A model generated the notes under the pieces. The model did no database searches. It saw nothing but the letters and a program-made list of their open reading frames with translations, and had not been told where the DNA came from. Position numbers and translations under genes: made by a program. A stretch of DNA of 60,500 bases from Acidobacteriaceae bacterium (GTDB lineage Bacteria > Acidobacteriota > Terriglobia > Terriglobales > Acidobacteriaceae). The stretch is from assembly GCA_027307045.1 (NCBI GenBank), contig DAHUXR010000012.1:1-60500 (forward strand). The letters run 5' to 3'. Positions 45,325 through 53,155 of the stretch are shown one piece after another; positions within the stretch are counted from its first letter, which is position 1; every line of letters starts with the position of its first letter.

Positions 45325-46298
45325 CTTCGCTGAAAACTGGCGCCCATGAGAGAAGCATCATTGTCCGCCAGAATTCTGATTAATTCCTGTGTAAAGTAGT
45401 CGGCTGAGGCGACAGCGGACTCCGCATAACGCTTGTCATAAGTGGACCGGCTCTTCTCGATATCCACTTTCAAGCGCTCATACAAGTCTTTATGCTGTCT
45501 TCCCTCTTCAACCCTGGGTTGATTGTACAGCTTAATTTCTTCCACCAATAGCTTGGCAAAGCGCCGCGCTTTTTTGTGTAGTTCATCCTCTTCAGGGCCC
45601 GACGCAGCAGGAGCCGGTGCCGGAGCGCTTGCCGCCATGGCAGCCGCAGTAGGCTGAGTAACTTCTTCCGTGGCCGCCGGTCCGCCGGCTTTGCGCAGCG
45701 CCGCCAGTTCCAGCCAGATCGCCGCAAAGAGTGTAAGCGCCTGGAGACCGGAAGAATCCAGAGTGCCGCCCGGGACTGTGCCGGCATCGGCATAAATCAT
45801 GGCCGCGACTTTATCTTTAACGACCAGCGGCAATACCAGACATTGGCCGTCCGCCGGGCCTTTCATCGATTTGACAAACCCAGCATCAAACTCCTGAGCG
45901 GATCCCGCCGCCGGATTCTTTGCCTGAATCGCCTTTCCCACCAGACCGGAGCCGTTTTGAATGTTCAATGTCTTGATGGCGTCGTTCTCTTCAAATCCGA
46001 TTCCTTGCCAGCCGCTGATCGCGTTCCCCTTAACCACAAACAGCGCCACGCGTCCGGCAAAACGGGCCTCACCTTCCAGCAAATGGCGCAATATGTCCGC
46101 CTGCGATCCCGATTCATGGATGGCAGCAGCCGCGGCATTCAGGAGATCACTGGGAGAAGCCCCCGGCGCGGGCGCAAGAGAGTCAACAACCTCCACAGCG
46201 CGGCGCACGATCTCCGAACGCAGCCGGGGCAGGGCCGCGTCAAGCACCTCGGCAACCGCCTCTTCAATGATGTTTTGGATTTCTGTCGGACGTGGCAT
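45321..46298 (-). CDS. GAF-domain protein
   Basis: 325 residues. A helical N-terminus (EIQNIIEEAVAEVLDAALPRLRSEIVRRAVEVVDSL) leads to a GAF-like sensor core at about 65-195 (LLNAAAAAIHESGSQADILRHLLEGEARFAGRVALFVVKGNAISGWQGIGF...CLVLPLVVKDKVAAMIYADAG). An Ala/Pro linker and a charged helical C-terminus follow (KKARRFAKLLVEEIKLYNQPRVEEGRQHKDLYERLKVDIEKSR), a conserved feature of acidobacterial GAF proteins. It probably senses a small ligand or redox state and is co-translated with the transglycosylase. Confidence 0.8.
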   Translation of the reverse strand: MPRPTEIQNIIEEAVAEVLDAALPRLRSEIVRRAVEVVDSLAPAPGASPSDLLNAAAAAIHESGSQADILRHLLEGEARFAGRVALFVVKGNAISGWQGIGFEENDAIKTLNIQNGSGLVGKAIQAKNPAAGSAQEFDAGFVKSMKGPADGQCLVLPLVVKDKVAAMIYADAGTVPGGTLDSSGLQALTLFAAIWLELAALRKAGGPAATEEVTQPTAAAMAASAPAPAPAASGPEEDELHKKARRFAKLLVEEIKLYNQPRVEEGRQHKDLYERLKVDIEKSRSTYDKRYAESAVASADYFTQELIRILADNDASLMGASFQRS

Positions 46299-46430
46299 TC
46301 CTGGCCGCGATTATAAGAGTTCCTGATTCAGTATCAACCCGTTGGATTACCGATGTCTACACCTCTGGCATCTTAGTCGTTACCGGAGTAAGCGCAAAGG
46401 ATCGGCCAAGAGTTTTGCCAAGCGCCAGCC

Positions 46431-46787
46431 CTATTCCACTACCAGCTTGGCCACCATGTCTTCATGGTGCGGTCCGCAGATTATTCCGCAAACGATTTTA
46501 TATTCGCCCTTGGGTGGATGTTTAAGGGTCACGATTGCCGGCTGTCCGGAGCGCACCGGCTCTTTAATGCCCAGGCCAGGCACGTCAAAGCCATGCTGAA
46601 CATCAGCCGAGGATATCTCCAGTTCCGTCACCTGGTTGGATTTAACGTGGATGACGGCTGGTTCTATCGTGTATTTCTTCATCACAACCTGAATATGGGC
46701 GTCCGCGGCTGATTTTGGCTGGTTCCGGCAGCCCAGCGTCAGAACGGCTAAAGTTAAGGCAAATAAAGGAAGTAAGCTTTTATTCAT
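46431..46787 (-). CDS. CuA-site cupredoxin lipoprotein
   Basis: 118 residues from ATG 46787, with lipobox LTLGC (Cys20). The cupredoxin core ends CGIICGPHHEDM, giving Cys100-x3-Cys104-x3-His108-x2-Met111 and an upstream His65 (VQHGFDVPGLG): exactly the binuclear CuA ligand set of cytochrome oxidase subunit II and N2O reductase, without the two membrane helices of subunit II. A periplasmic electron-transfer or copper-delivery role is likely. No oxidase genes are adjacent. Divergent from the ECF sigma gene. Confidence 0.9.
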   Translation of the reverse strand: MNKSLLPLFALTLAVLTLGCRNQPKSAADAHIQVVMKKYTIEPAVIHVKSNQVTELEISSADVQHGFDVPGLGIKEPVRSGQPAIVTLKHPPKGEYKIVCGIICGPHHEDMVAKLVVE

Positions 46788-46914
46788 ATTTGAAATGAGG
46801 GATAGATGTAACAAAAAGTTACGCGCCAAGTCTTATATAAGTCCTGAATTTATTTCGCCCAAAAGCCCATTTGGGGCGCAGAACATAGTAAATTAAATTT
46901 TGAGTCGGAGCGGC

Positions 46915-47544
46915 ATGGAAACCATCCAAAAGAAGGCAGAGGAAGGTATCACCAGTGAACTGGCGCTCGTCCAGGCAGCCAAGAAAGGCGATCTGGAGGC
47001 ATTCAGTGAACTGGTTCGGCGGTATGACCGCAATGTCTTCCGGATAGCCCAGCACATCACGCATAACGAGGAAGACGCTCAGGACGTGGTCCAGGACGCA
47101 TTCCTCAAGGCATATCAGAACCTTGAGCAGTTCCAGGGAAACTCCAAGTTTTATACCTGGCTGGTTCGGATCGCCGTGAATGAAGCGTTGATGCGGTTGC
47201 GCAAGCGGCGCAATGATCGGACCGTTTCGCTCGATGAAGACGTAGAGACGGAAGACGGATCGATCCCGCGGGAAGTAGCGGATTGGAGCCCGAATCCGGA
47301 GCAGCTTTACGGCACGTCAGAATTGGGCGACATCCTGAAGAAAACGATTCAGGGGCTTTCGCCGGGTTTTAGAACGGTGTTTGTGTTACGCGATGTTGAA
47401 GGACTTTCCACGGAGGAGACAGCAGAAATGCTGAATTTGAGCGTACCTGCGGTAAAATCCCGATTATTACGGGCACGCTTGCAGCTCCGGGAACGTCTGT
47501 CCAGGTATTTTAAGAATAAAAAGGGCGGAGACGGCCAACAGTGA
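46915..47544 (+). CDS. RNA polymerase sigma factor, ECF type
   Basis: 209 residues from ATG 46915 behind GTCGGAG. Region 2 (AFSELVRRYDRNVFRIAQHITHNEEDAQDVVQDAFLKAYQNLEQFQGNSKFYTWLVRIAVNEALMRLRKRR) and region 4 (LSPGFRTVFVLRDVEGLSTEETAEMLNLSVPAVKSRLLRARLQLRERL) are complete, as in RpoE-type factors. The next gene encodes its probable anti-sigma factor with overlapping GTGA start/stop, a typical autoregulated unit. Confidence 0.94.
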   Translation: METIQKKAEEGITSELALVQAAKKGDLEAFSELVRRYDRNVFRIAQHITHNEEDAQDVVQDAFLKAYQNLEQFQGNSKFYTWLVRIAVNEALMRLRKRRNDRTVSLDEDVETEDGSIPREVADWSPNPEQLYGTSELGDILKKTIQGLSPGFRTVFVLRDVEGLSTEETAEMLNLSVPAVKSRLLRARLQLRERLSRYFKNKKGGDGQQ

Positions 47545-47798
47545 AATGCACTGAGTTCTTACAAGAGTTGACCGATTATCTTGACGGCAAGATCAGCGAG
47601 AACCTGAAAATCGAGCTCGACGAACACCTTCATTGGTGCAAAGAATGCCACGTGGTAATGAATACCACCAAGAAAACCATTGAAATTTACCGCGATAACG
47701 AGCTTTATGAGCTCCCAGAGAGCCTCCGAACCCGCCTCCACGATGCCATTATGACGAAGTGCCGCGGCAGCAAGTCTGGAAAGAAATCCACCACCTAA
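47541..47798 (+). CDS. zinc-finger anti-sigma factor
   Basis: 85 residues starting at GTG 47541, overlapping the sigma stop. MKCTEFLQELTDYLDG...ELDEHLHWCKECHVVM shows the anti-sigma zinc site (His-x3-Cys-x2-Cys, with the N-terminal Cys3). It lacks a membrane anchor, so it is a soluble, perhaps redox-responsive, ZAS-type anti-sigma factor that would sequester the adjacent ECF sigma. Confidence 0.88.
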   Translation: MKCTEFLQELTDYLDGKISENLKIELDEHLHWCKECHVVMNTTKKTIEIYRDNELYELPESLRTRLHDAIMTKCRGSKSGKKSTT

Positions 47799-48036
47799 AT
47801 AATATTCCATTCATTTCATAAACTTACGCCGGATACGTGTATTTATTACATGATTTGGCGATGAAAATTTATGCTCATTAGACAACGAACCTTTTTCAGC
47901 TACTCCGAATCTAATGTAACAGTACGGCAAGACATGAACTAATGTGTACATTTGGACATGTCCTGTAGTACACTATTGCCTGAGTCGGCAAGTTAAACGC
48001 TTCCATGGGAGACCCGAAGTTTGGGGGTGGTGAATT

Positions 48037-48276
48037 ATGGCGAGTCTGCTCGATGTGCTTTTCGGCTGCAGTCACAAAAATTTCAGCTTTCCAATTACCA
48101 AGCGGCCCGGCCAGCGGCTTTCACCCGCGGCACAGCTCACCGGGACGTATGTGGCCTGTCTGGGCTGCGGCAAAGAGTTCCCGTATGACTGGCATGAAAT
48201 GAAGGTGATCGATGCCATGCCGAAGAATTCAAAGGCTTTAGCTGCAAACGCCGCTGAGTCTTTTGCCGGGAAATAG
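48037..48276 (+). CDS. small Cys-containing hypothetical protein
   Basis: 79 residues (MASLLDVLFGCSHKNFSFPITKRPGQRLSPAAQLTGTYVACLGCGKEFPYDWHEMKVI). CxH near the N-terminus and CxxC in the middle fit a zinc ribbon; YVACLGCGKEFPYDW resembles acidobacterial small proteins with this pattern. GGGGGTGG precedes the ATG. Function unknown. Confidence 0.65.
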   Translation: MASLLDVLFGCSHKNFSFPITKRPGQRLSPAAQLTGTYVACLGCGKEFPYDWHEMKVIDAMPKNSKALAANAAESFAGK

Positions 48277-48509
48277 ACCTATATTTCCATAAGTTAGAAG
48301 CCCAGTCGATATGAGCGGCGGAAGTTCCCAATGCCCCTCCGCCAGCGGTCTTGCAATGAGCTTTGGGGCAATGATTTTGCCGTCGTTTTCCTAACTTCCC
48401 GTTTGCCCGCGAACCCTGGCGATCCTGCCAGAAGTAACCAAAGATTCATTTAAATCCTGTCCTTCTGTGTCATTTTGTGTCATCATTCCTCCAAATTTGG
48501 AGGAATTCC

Positions 48510-48719
48510 ATGAACGCTTCCGGTGGATCCAAAGCTTCTCGCGATTATGGGGTGTTTCGACGGAGCCTCAATCGCCAAAATGCCAGGCTGACAGAGTCAA
48601 CGTGCAAGAATTGCCGTTCCTTTGTGGCTGCCAGTGTGCGCCCGGAACTGCTGGACTTCATTGAGAAGCTCCATTTCTGCATTATGCAAAGCCAGTTCTC
48701 TTCGACCCCGGCGACCTAA
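48510..48719 (+). CDS. small Cys-containing hypothetical protein
   Basis: 69 residues from ATG 48510 with GGAGG seven bases upstream, a strong ribosome site. STCKNCRSFVAASVRPELLDFIEKLHFC contains CxxC and a later Cys. Codon use and the ribosome site support it; no family recognised. The 3' end of the group II intron relic lies just downstream. Confidence 0.6.
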   Translation: MNASGGSKASRDYGVFRRSLNRQNARLTESTCKNCRSFVAASVRPELLDFIEKLHFCIMQSQFSSTPAT

Positions 48720-48745
48720 CTCCGCCACAGCCAAACAAGCTCATA

Positions 48746-49246
48746 ATCGGGATAGGGGGGAACGGTCACCCACTCTCCCCTCCCACACCACCGTACGTAG
48801 GGGTCCGTATACGGCGGTTCCGTAAGTTGAGCCCCGTTGGGCTGGAGGTTCGATTCGCTGCACGCCGTGGGGCTTCGCCGCTTGGATGAGTCTCTGTCCC
48901 GGCTTCACCGTTCCTGTACTCATCAAGCTCAGCCGTAGCTGATTGGCAGGCGCATGGCCACCATGAGATTCGCGTTCTACTACCCACGCTTACGGTTCGG
49001 GCCTTCATTCTTTGCGGAACTACTATGCCCTCTGCTGACTTCTGTCGTTGGATCAGGAGGAATTACTCCCTCCTCAGTCACGATTTCGTGACCAACAACA
49101 GATCTCCCGAGGTAAGTTCGACCGCCTTCCGCACGCAACCGCCGGATTTACCACCAGTGCCCTTGATGGATATGGACTTCGTTGTCAGTTGCCAACTCGT
49201 CCCGCACCGTAGGCCACCTTCCAGCTGTCGAACATGCTCGGCACAC
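48746..49246 (-). mobile_element. group II intron relic with internal deletion, no maturase
   Basis: On the minus strand it starts GTGTGCCGAGCATG at 49246 and runs through the same domain I sequence as the copy at 34895-35283, but lacks about 124 bases of it (35129-35252 of that copy). It continues where the other stops, giving GAACCGCCGTATACGG...CGTACGGTGGTGTGGGAGG (domain V, 48787-48820) and a domain VI-like end near 48746. No reverse transcriptase frame is present. Its 5' end lies nine bases beyond the hairpin at 49256-49271. Confidence 0.82.
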
Positions 49247-49255
49247 AACAACAAA

Positions 49256-49271
49256 CCCGCCTCGCGGCGGG
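49256..49271 (-). terminator. terminator and intron insertion site
   Basis: CCCGCC (49256-49261) and GGCGGG (49266-49271) with TCGC loop, extended by AACAAA/TTGTT-like flanks. On the minus strand it is followed by TTTGTTGTT and then the intron 5' end. It ends the gene at 49279. Confidence 0.8.
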
Positions 49272-49278
49272 TCGTTGT

Positions 49279-49569
49279 TTAGGGGTTTGGGATTTCCTCA
49301 TTGGGTGGCTGTGAGAACCGCTCGCGGTCGCGATCTTCAATGCGGCGCATGGCCCCGAGCAGATGGTAATTGGCGCCTGCGCGAACCTGCTCATGCTGGC
49401 GGCTGAGGAACTGCATCATGAGCGGATCAAAAATGCCGACCTGCTCCAATGCTTCCATGTTTCGATGAACGCGAGCGTATGCTGCGTTGAGACGGTTGAG
49501 GAGATCATAGACGTGCGGTTTGGATACACCGCTGGAATTAGGGACACTGCTAAAATCAGGGGCAGCCAT
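49279..49569 (-). CDS. hypothetical protein
   Basis: 96 residues, mostly helical, charged C-terminus (AAPDFSSVPNSSGVSKPHVYDLLNRLNAAYARVHRNMEALEQVGIFDPLMMQFLSRQHEQVRAGANYHLLGAMRRIEDRDRERF). Its 3' end is followed by a clean terminator, supporting it as a real transcription unit. No family recognised. The 290 bases upstream hold nothing else I can name. Confidence 0.6.
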   Translation of the reverse strand: MAAPDFSSVPNSSGVSKPHVYDLLNRLNAAYARVHRNMEALEQVGIFDPLMMQFLSRQHEQVRAGANYHLLGAMRRIEDRDRERFSQPPNEEIPNP

Positions 49570-49859
49570 GGGTCGCCTTTCTGCTGAAGGTGATTCGTGG
49601 TCAGGGCGCGCCGGTGTGCTAGCACTGGCGTTGCCCGTCTCTAGTTTTATAATCGCGCGGAGAAAGCGGATGCAACAAAATAGCGCAGCGTTTTGAAGAA
49701 ACGCACAAAGTTAAGCAGTGAATTTATTTTATTAAGCGAACATTTTTTCAGGAGCCGCGCTCTTTACTTAGCGCGTGATCAAATCCGCATCAGTACTCAC
49801 GCATTCTCTTTAGCCCCCAAAAAATAAAACGCTTGATGAACGCAGCCCTGATGCACTTC

Positions 49860-51236
49860 TCAGTTCTGTGGCAGCCCGCCATTCCTCAACTGCACTGAAA
49901 TTTTGATCGTTGCCAGCGTCTTGCCGTCCGCGCTTGCCGTACACTCAATTTCCTGCCGCTCTTTCGTCTCCGCTTTCGGCGCGTCCAGCATCACCTGCCA
50001 GTAGTAATCGCTTTGCGGATCAAGAGAGACATTGCCCGCGCCGCTGTCCGTCGTCCAACCTTCCGGCAGTTTCACCGCGATCGTTATGTTTTTCGCCGCG
50101 TCGGTATGATTGTGCAGTTCCAGCGGCACCAGCAAAGCCGCGCCGCGCTTAATCGCGATCTCCGGCTCTTTGGCGTGTGGCAATTTTGTTATTCCATGCG
50201 CGCGCTTGAACTTCTCATAAAATCCCCAGGGCCCGCCCAACTCCACTGAAAGTCCCGCAGGCTGTCCATAGGCCTCTCTTGCCGGCGGCACAAATGCGAT
50301 CGGCCCCGGCGTGATTCCTTCAAAAACGTCTCCGGTCACGCTCCCCGGCACCAGCGATTTGCCAAAGACAAAACTTCCCTCGCCGCCCCAGTTCTTCTCC
50401 TGTTCAGCCATCTGCTTCTCGTCCATCTTTTTCAGCCCTTCAATGAACTTGCGATATTGCGTCAAGTGATACTTGAAAGTCTCAAACCCGGCGCGCCAGT
50501 ACGGAATCCGCAGCGCCTTGGACATGCCGTTGGTCTGGTACGTAGGGCCGGTGCCTTTAAAGATGTCGTCCGCCGAATCGGGAAAGTAATAAAGCTTCTT
50601 GGCCTGCCAGGGCTGCAATCCGTCCAGTAGCGTCTCATTCACTTTTACCGGCCCGGCAAGCTGCGCGGGGAAAATGGTATGATCGCCCGCGCTGTCAAAG
50701 GCCTCGGTCGCCAGCACGCCCGCTGCCTGATGGTCGCCGTGGTTTTCGCCCACAAAAAATCCCGGCATCCACGTGATAATTACCTCAGGACGCGTCAGCC
50801 TCACCATCCTGACAAGTTCTTCCTCCACCTGGCCCTGATGCCAGTTCGCCAACGATTGCAAAACATTTTGGCTGGGCGTATCGCGTCCGCTCAAAAACCA
50901 GACATTATTGATGCCCACGCTTTCCAGCGCGTGCCGCAGCTCCGTCTCGCGCACCGCGCCCAGTGACTGCGCTCGCTCCGGCCCCATGTTGTTGTGTCCG
51001 GCTTCGCCATGCGTTGTGTAGATCACGGCCACATGTTTTTTCTGGTCAATGAGCTGCACAAGATAAGGCACCACGCCCGTCTCGTCATCCGGATGCGCCA
51101 CGATCAGCAGCACATCAACTTTCAATCGCTCATCCGGCTTGAGCAAAGGCGGCGTTGGGCTGGGAGCGGCTGTTTGTGCGGCGATAGTGGCGACAAGCAA
51201 AATCAGCGAGGCCATCAGGCGAAGAATTCTCATCAA
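49860..51236 (-). CDS. PIG-L family deacetylase
   Basis: 458 residues, exported (signal peptide about 1-20, LLVATIAAQ). The N-terminal half has the metal motif AHPDDE (LLIVAHPDDETGVVPYL), GEAGHNN, ERAQSLGAVRETELRHALESVGI and the third ligand region GENHGDHQAAG, as in N-acetyl-sugar deacetylases. The C-terminal 150 residues resemble the beta-sandwich tail of secreted PIG-L proteins (PLELHNHTDAAKNITIAVKLPEGW). It probably deacetylates an N-acetylglucosamine-like substrate outside the cytoplasm. Confidence 0.9.
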   Translation of the reverse strand: MMRILRLMASLILLVATIAAQTAAPSPTPPLLKPDERLKVDVLLIVAHPDDETGVVPYLVQLIDQKKHVAVIYTTHGEAGHNNMGPERAQSLGAVRETELRHALESVGINNVWFLSGRDTPSQNVLQSLANWHQGQVEEELVRMVRLTRPEVIITWMPGFFVGENHGDHQAAGVLATEAFDSAGDHTIFPAQLAGPVKVNETLLDGLQPWQAKKLYYFPDSADDIFKGTGPTYQTNGMSKALRIPYWRAGFETFKYHLTQYRKFIEGLKKMDEKQMAEQEKNWGGEGSFVFGKSLVPGSVTGDVFEGITPGPIAFVPPAREAYGQPAGLSVELGGPWGFYEKFKRAHGITKLPHAKEPEIAIKRGAALLVPLELHNHTDAAKNITIAVKLPEGWTTDSGAGNVSLDPQSDYYWQVMLDAPKAETKERQEIECTASADGKTLATIKISVQLRNGGLPQN

Positions 51237-51321
51237 GCGTCCTTCCAGAAAGCGGAAATGATCTATCGCAGAGTAAATGGCGGGCCATGCGGATTCAAAC
51301 TTTTCTCACGACTAATCACAA

Positions 51322-51353
51322 AAAATGGCCCACCGTTACCGGCGGGCCATTTT
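51322..51353 (-). terminator. intrinsic terminator of the beta-helix gene
   Basis: AAAATGGCCC-A-CCG (51322-51335) pairs with CGG-C-GGGCCATTTT (51340-51353) around TTAC. It lies 21 bases beyond the stop codon at 51374. Confidence 0.85.
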
Positions 51354-51373
51354 GTTTTGTTCATGGCAAGCGC

Positions 51374-53110
51374 TTAGTGGACCACCACGCTCACGCTACC
51401 TGGCGCATTCGGAGGTGTCGACGTTGTCGTACCGCCGACCGCCAGCTCATAAGCGCCAAGGTCAAACGCCGTTCCCTGCGGACGCGGTGTTCCATCCTTG
51501 TCGCGTACCTGGCTTGGATTTGGAACGAATGAGTCTGCTGGAGCAATCGTGAGCCCGGCGTCTTTCGCCGGACTCGTGCTGTTCAAATGCAGATCACCGC
51601 CGCTGCGATTCACAAACAGCGGGTCCACATTCAGGTTATTCGTTGTCTGCGTTGGGCCAGTGCCCACTCCGTACCAAAGGTTATGGTCGCCTTTGATCTG
51701 GCTCAGGCTGCCGTCGATGTAAATCTCGCCGGCATTCTGCTGCACAACATTGTTGCGCAGATTCATCAGCAGCGTTGACGGCCCACCGCCCACGCCGAAT
51801 GCTCCTCGCGAACCGCTGGCGTTGGAAGAGTTGTTGGCCGCGCAATCTGACAGCGTGTTGTTGAACACCTGCACCGTTCCTGTCCCGGGTGTGCCGTTAT
51901 TCGTGATACCCGCCACGTAAATGCAGGAAAAGCTCGCGCCCAGTTGCAGCGGGTCCATCAGCCCAACGTGATAAATCACATTGTTGTAGGCCTCTACCGT
52001 GCCTTTGGATGGATCGACCGTGGCAAAGTTAATGCCGTTACAGTTATCGCCGTGAATCAGGTTGTCATGCACATGCAGGTCGTATTGGTCAAAGCCCGTG
52101 GTATCTCCTGATCCGCACGTGGGACTGCACAGCGGTGAAGAATGAAACTGCAACGCACGGCAGGTGAAATTGTCGTGAATATGGTTCCAGCCCACGTCGA
52201 TATGGTTGGAATCCGTGCTGAAATATACGGCATGGTAGTACTTGGATGAAGTGGGATTGATGCCCGCGTTATGGACTTCATTGCCCCAGAACTTCGCCTG
52301 GTTGGCCCCACTCATCTGGAAGCATCCCACCTGGTCATCCGCATTAGGACACTGCATTTCATTTCCCACAATCTTCCAGCCCGCGCCGCCAATGTCCATG
52401 GCTTGCGTGCCGGCGATGATATGCAGTTGTGAAATCACCCAGTAATCTATGTTCACGCCAATGTTTGGAGTGCGAATGCCGTAATGCAATCCGCCCGCCT
52501 GACCCACCGTAACGGTGGCGTTGGGATAGGCAACCAGCGCCTTGGGCGCCGAGGCCGTACCGGAGTTGCCGGAGCCATTGTTATCCATGCTGAGATAGGC
52601 GGTGAAGTTTTCTTCCGTCGTCTGCGTTACACCGTTCTCGATATAAGCAATGTCGCCGGCGGCTATCGTGTTCTTCGCTTTTGGTATGGTCCGCCACGGC
52701 GCGGCAAACGTTCCGGCATTGGCGTCATTGCCGCTGGTGGAAACAAAAAAGATGTTGCCGGCCCGCACCGTGAATGGAACTCCATTGCTGGCAGCCGAGC
52801 CGACCTTGACAACGATATTGCCTGTCACGGCTCCTGCTCCCAGTTGCACAATGATCTTCCCATCAGACCACAACTCGTAAGCAGCCACAGACCCGCCGCC
52901 CACCGTCACCGATGAAGTTCCCTGGGTTGAGCCAAATCCCTTGCCCCATAGCGTGACGAATGCGCCATTATTGTTTTGGCCTCCCGTGTTCGGTCCGCTC
53001 TCCAGATCGGAATAGAAGAGATGCGGCGTTGCGGTCTGGGCCAACATTACAGTGGAAAAGACCACCATGATGCTTGCGATACTTAGAAACTTGATGAACT
53101 TGGTCCTCAT
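51374..53110 (-). CDS. secreted IPT/TIG plus beta-helix protein
   Basis: 578 residues with signal peptide to about 24. Residues about 30-115 form an IPT/TIG-like domain (FYSDLESGPNTGGQNNNGAFVTLWGKGFGSTQGTSSVTVGG). About 130-540 is a right-handed parallel beta-helix with Asn-rich turns (VSTSGNDANAGTFAAPWRTIPKAKNTIAAGDIAYIENGVTQT; NVIYHVGLMDPLQLGASFSC; NNTLSDCAANNSSNA), typical of polysaccharide lyases or adhesins. DPLFVNRSGGDLHLNSTSPAKDAG and RPQGTAFDLGAYE close it. It is a paralog of the next gene upstream (45-base gap). Substrate unknown. Confidence 0.85.
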   Translation of the reverse strand: MRTKFIKFLSIASIMVVFSTVMLAQTATPHLFYSDLESGPNTGGQNNNGAFVTLWGKGFGSTQGTSSVTVGGGSVAAYELWSDGKIIVQLGAGAVTGNIVVKVGSAASNGVPFTVRAGNIFFVSTSGNDANAGTFAAPWRTIPKAKNTIAAGDIAYIENGVTQTTEENFTAYLSMDNNGSGNSGTASAPKALVAYPNATVTVGQAGGLHYGIRTPNIGVNIDYWVISQLHIIAGTQAMDIGGAGWKIVGNEMQCPNADDQVGCFQMSGANQAKFWGNEVHNAGINPTSSKYYHAVYFSTDSNHIDVGWNHIHDNFTCRALQFHSSPLCSPTCGSGDTTGFDQYDLHVHDNLIHGDNCNGINFATVDPSKGTVEAYNNVIYHVGLMDPLQLGASFSCIYVAGITNNGTPGTGTVQVFNNTLSDCAANNSSNASGSRGAFGVGGGPSTLLMNLRNNVVQQNAGEIYIDGSLSQIKGDHNLWYGVGTGPTQTTNNLNVDPLFVNRSGGDLHLNSTSPAKDAGLTIAPADSFVPNPSQVRDKDGTPRPQGTAFDLGAYELAVGGTTTSTPPNAPGSVSVVVH

Positions 53111-53155
53111 TAATTCCTTCCTGCATAAAATATTTTTCGCATTGAATCTTCCAGC

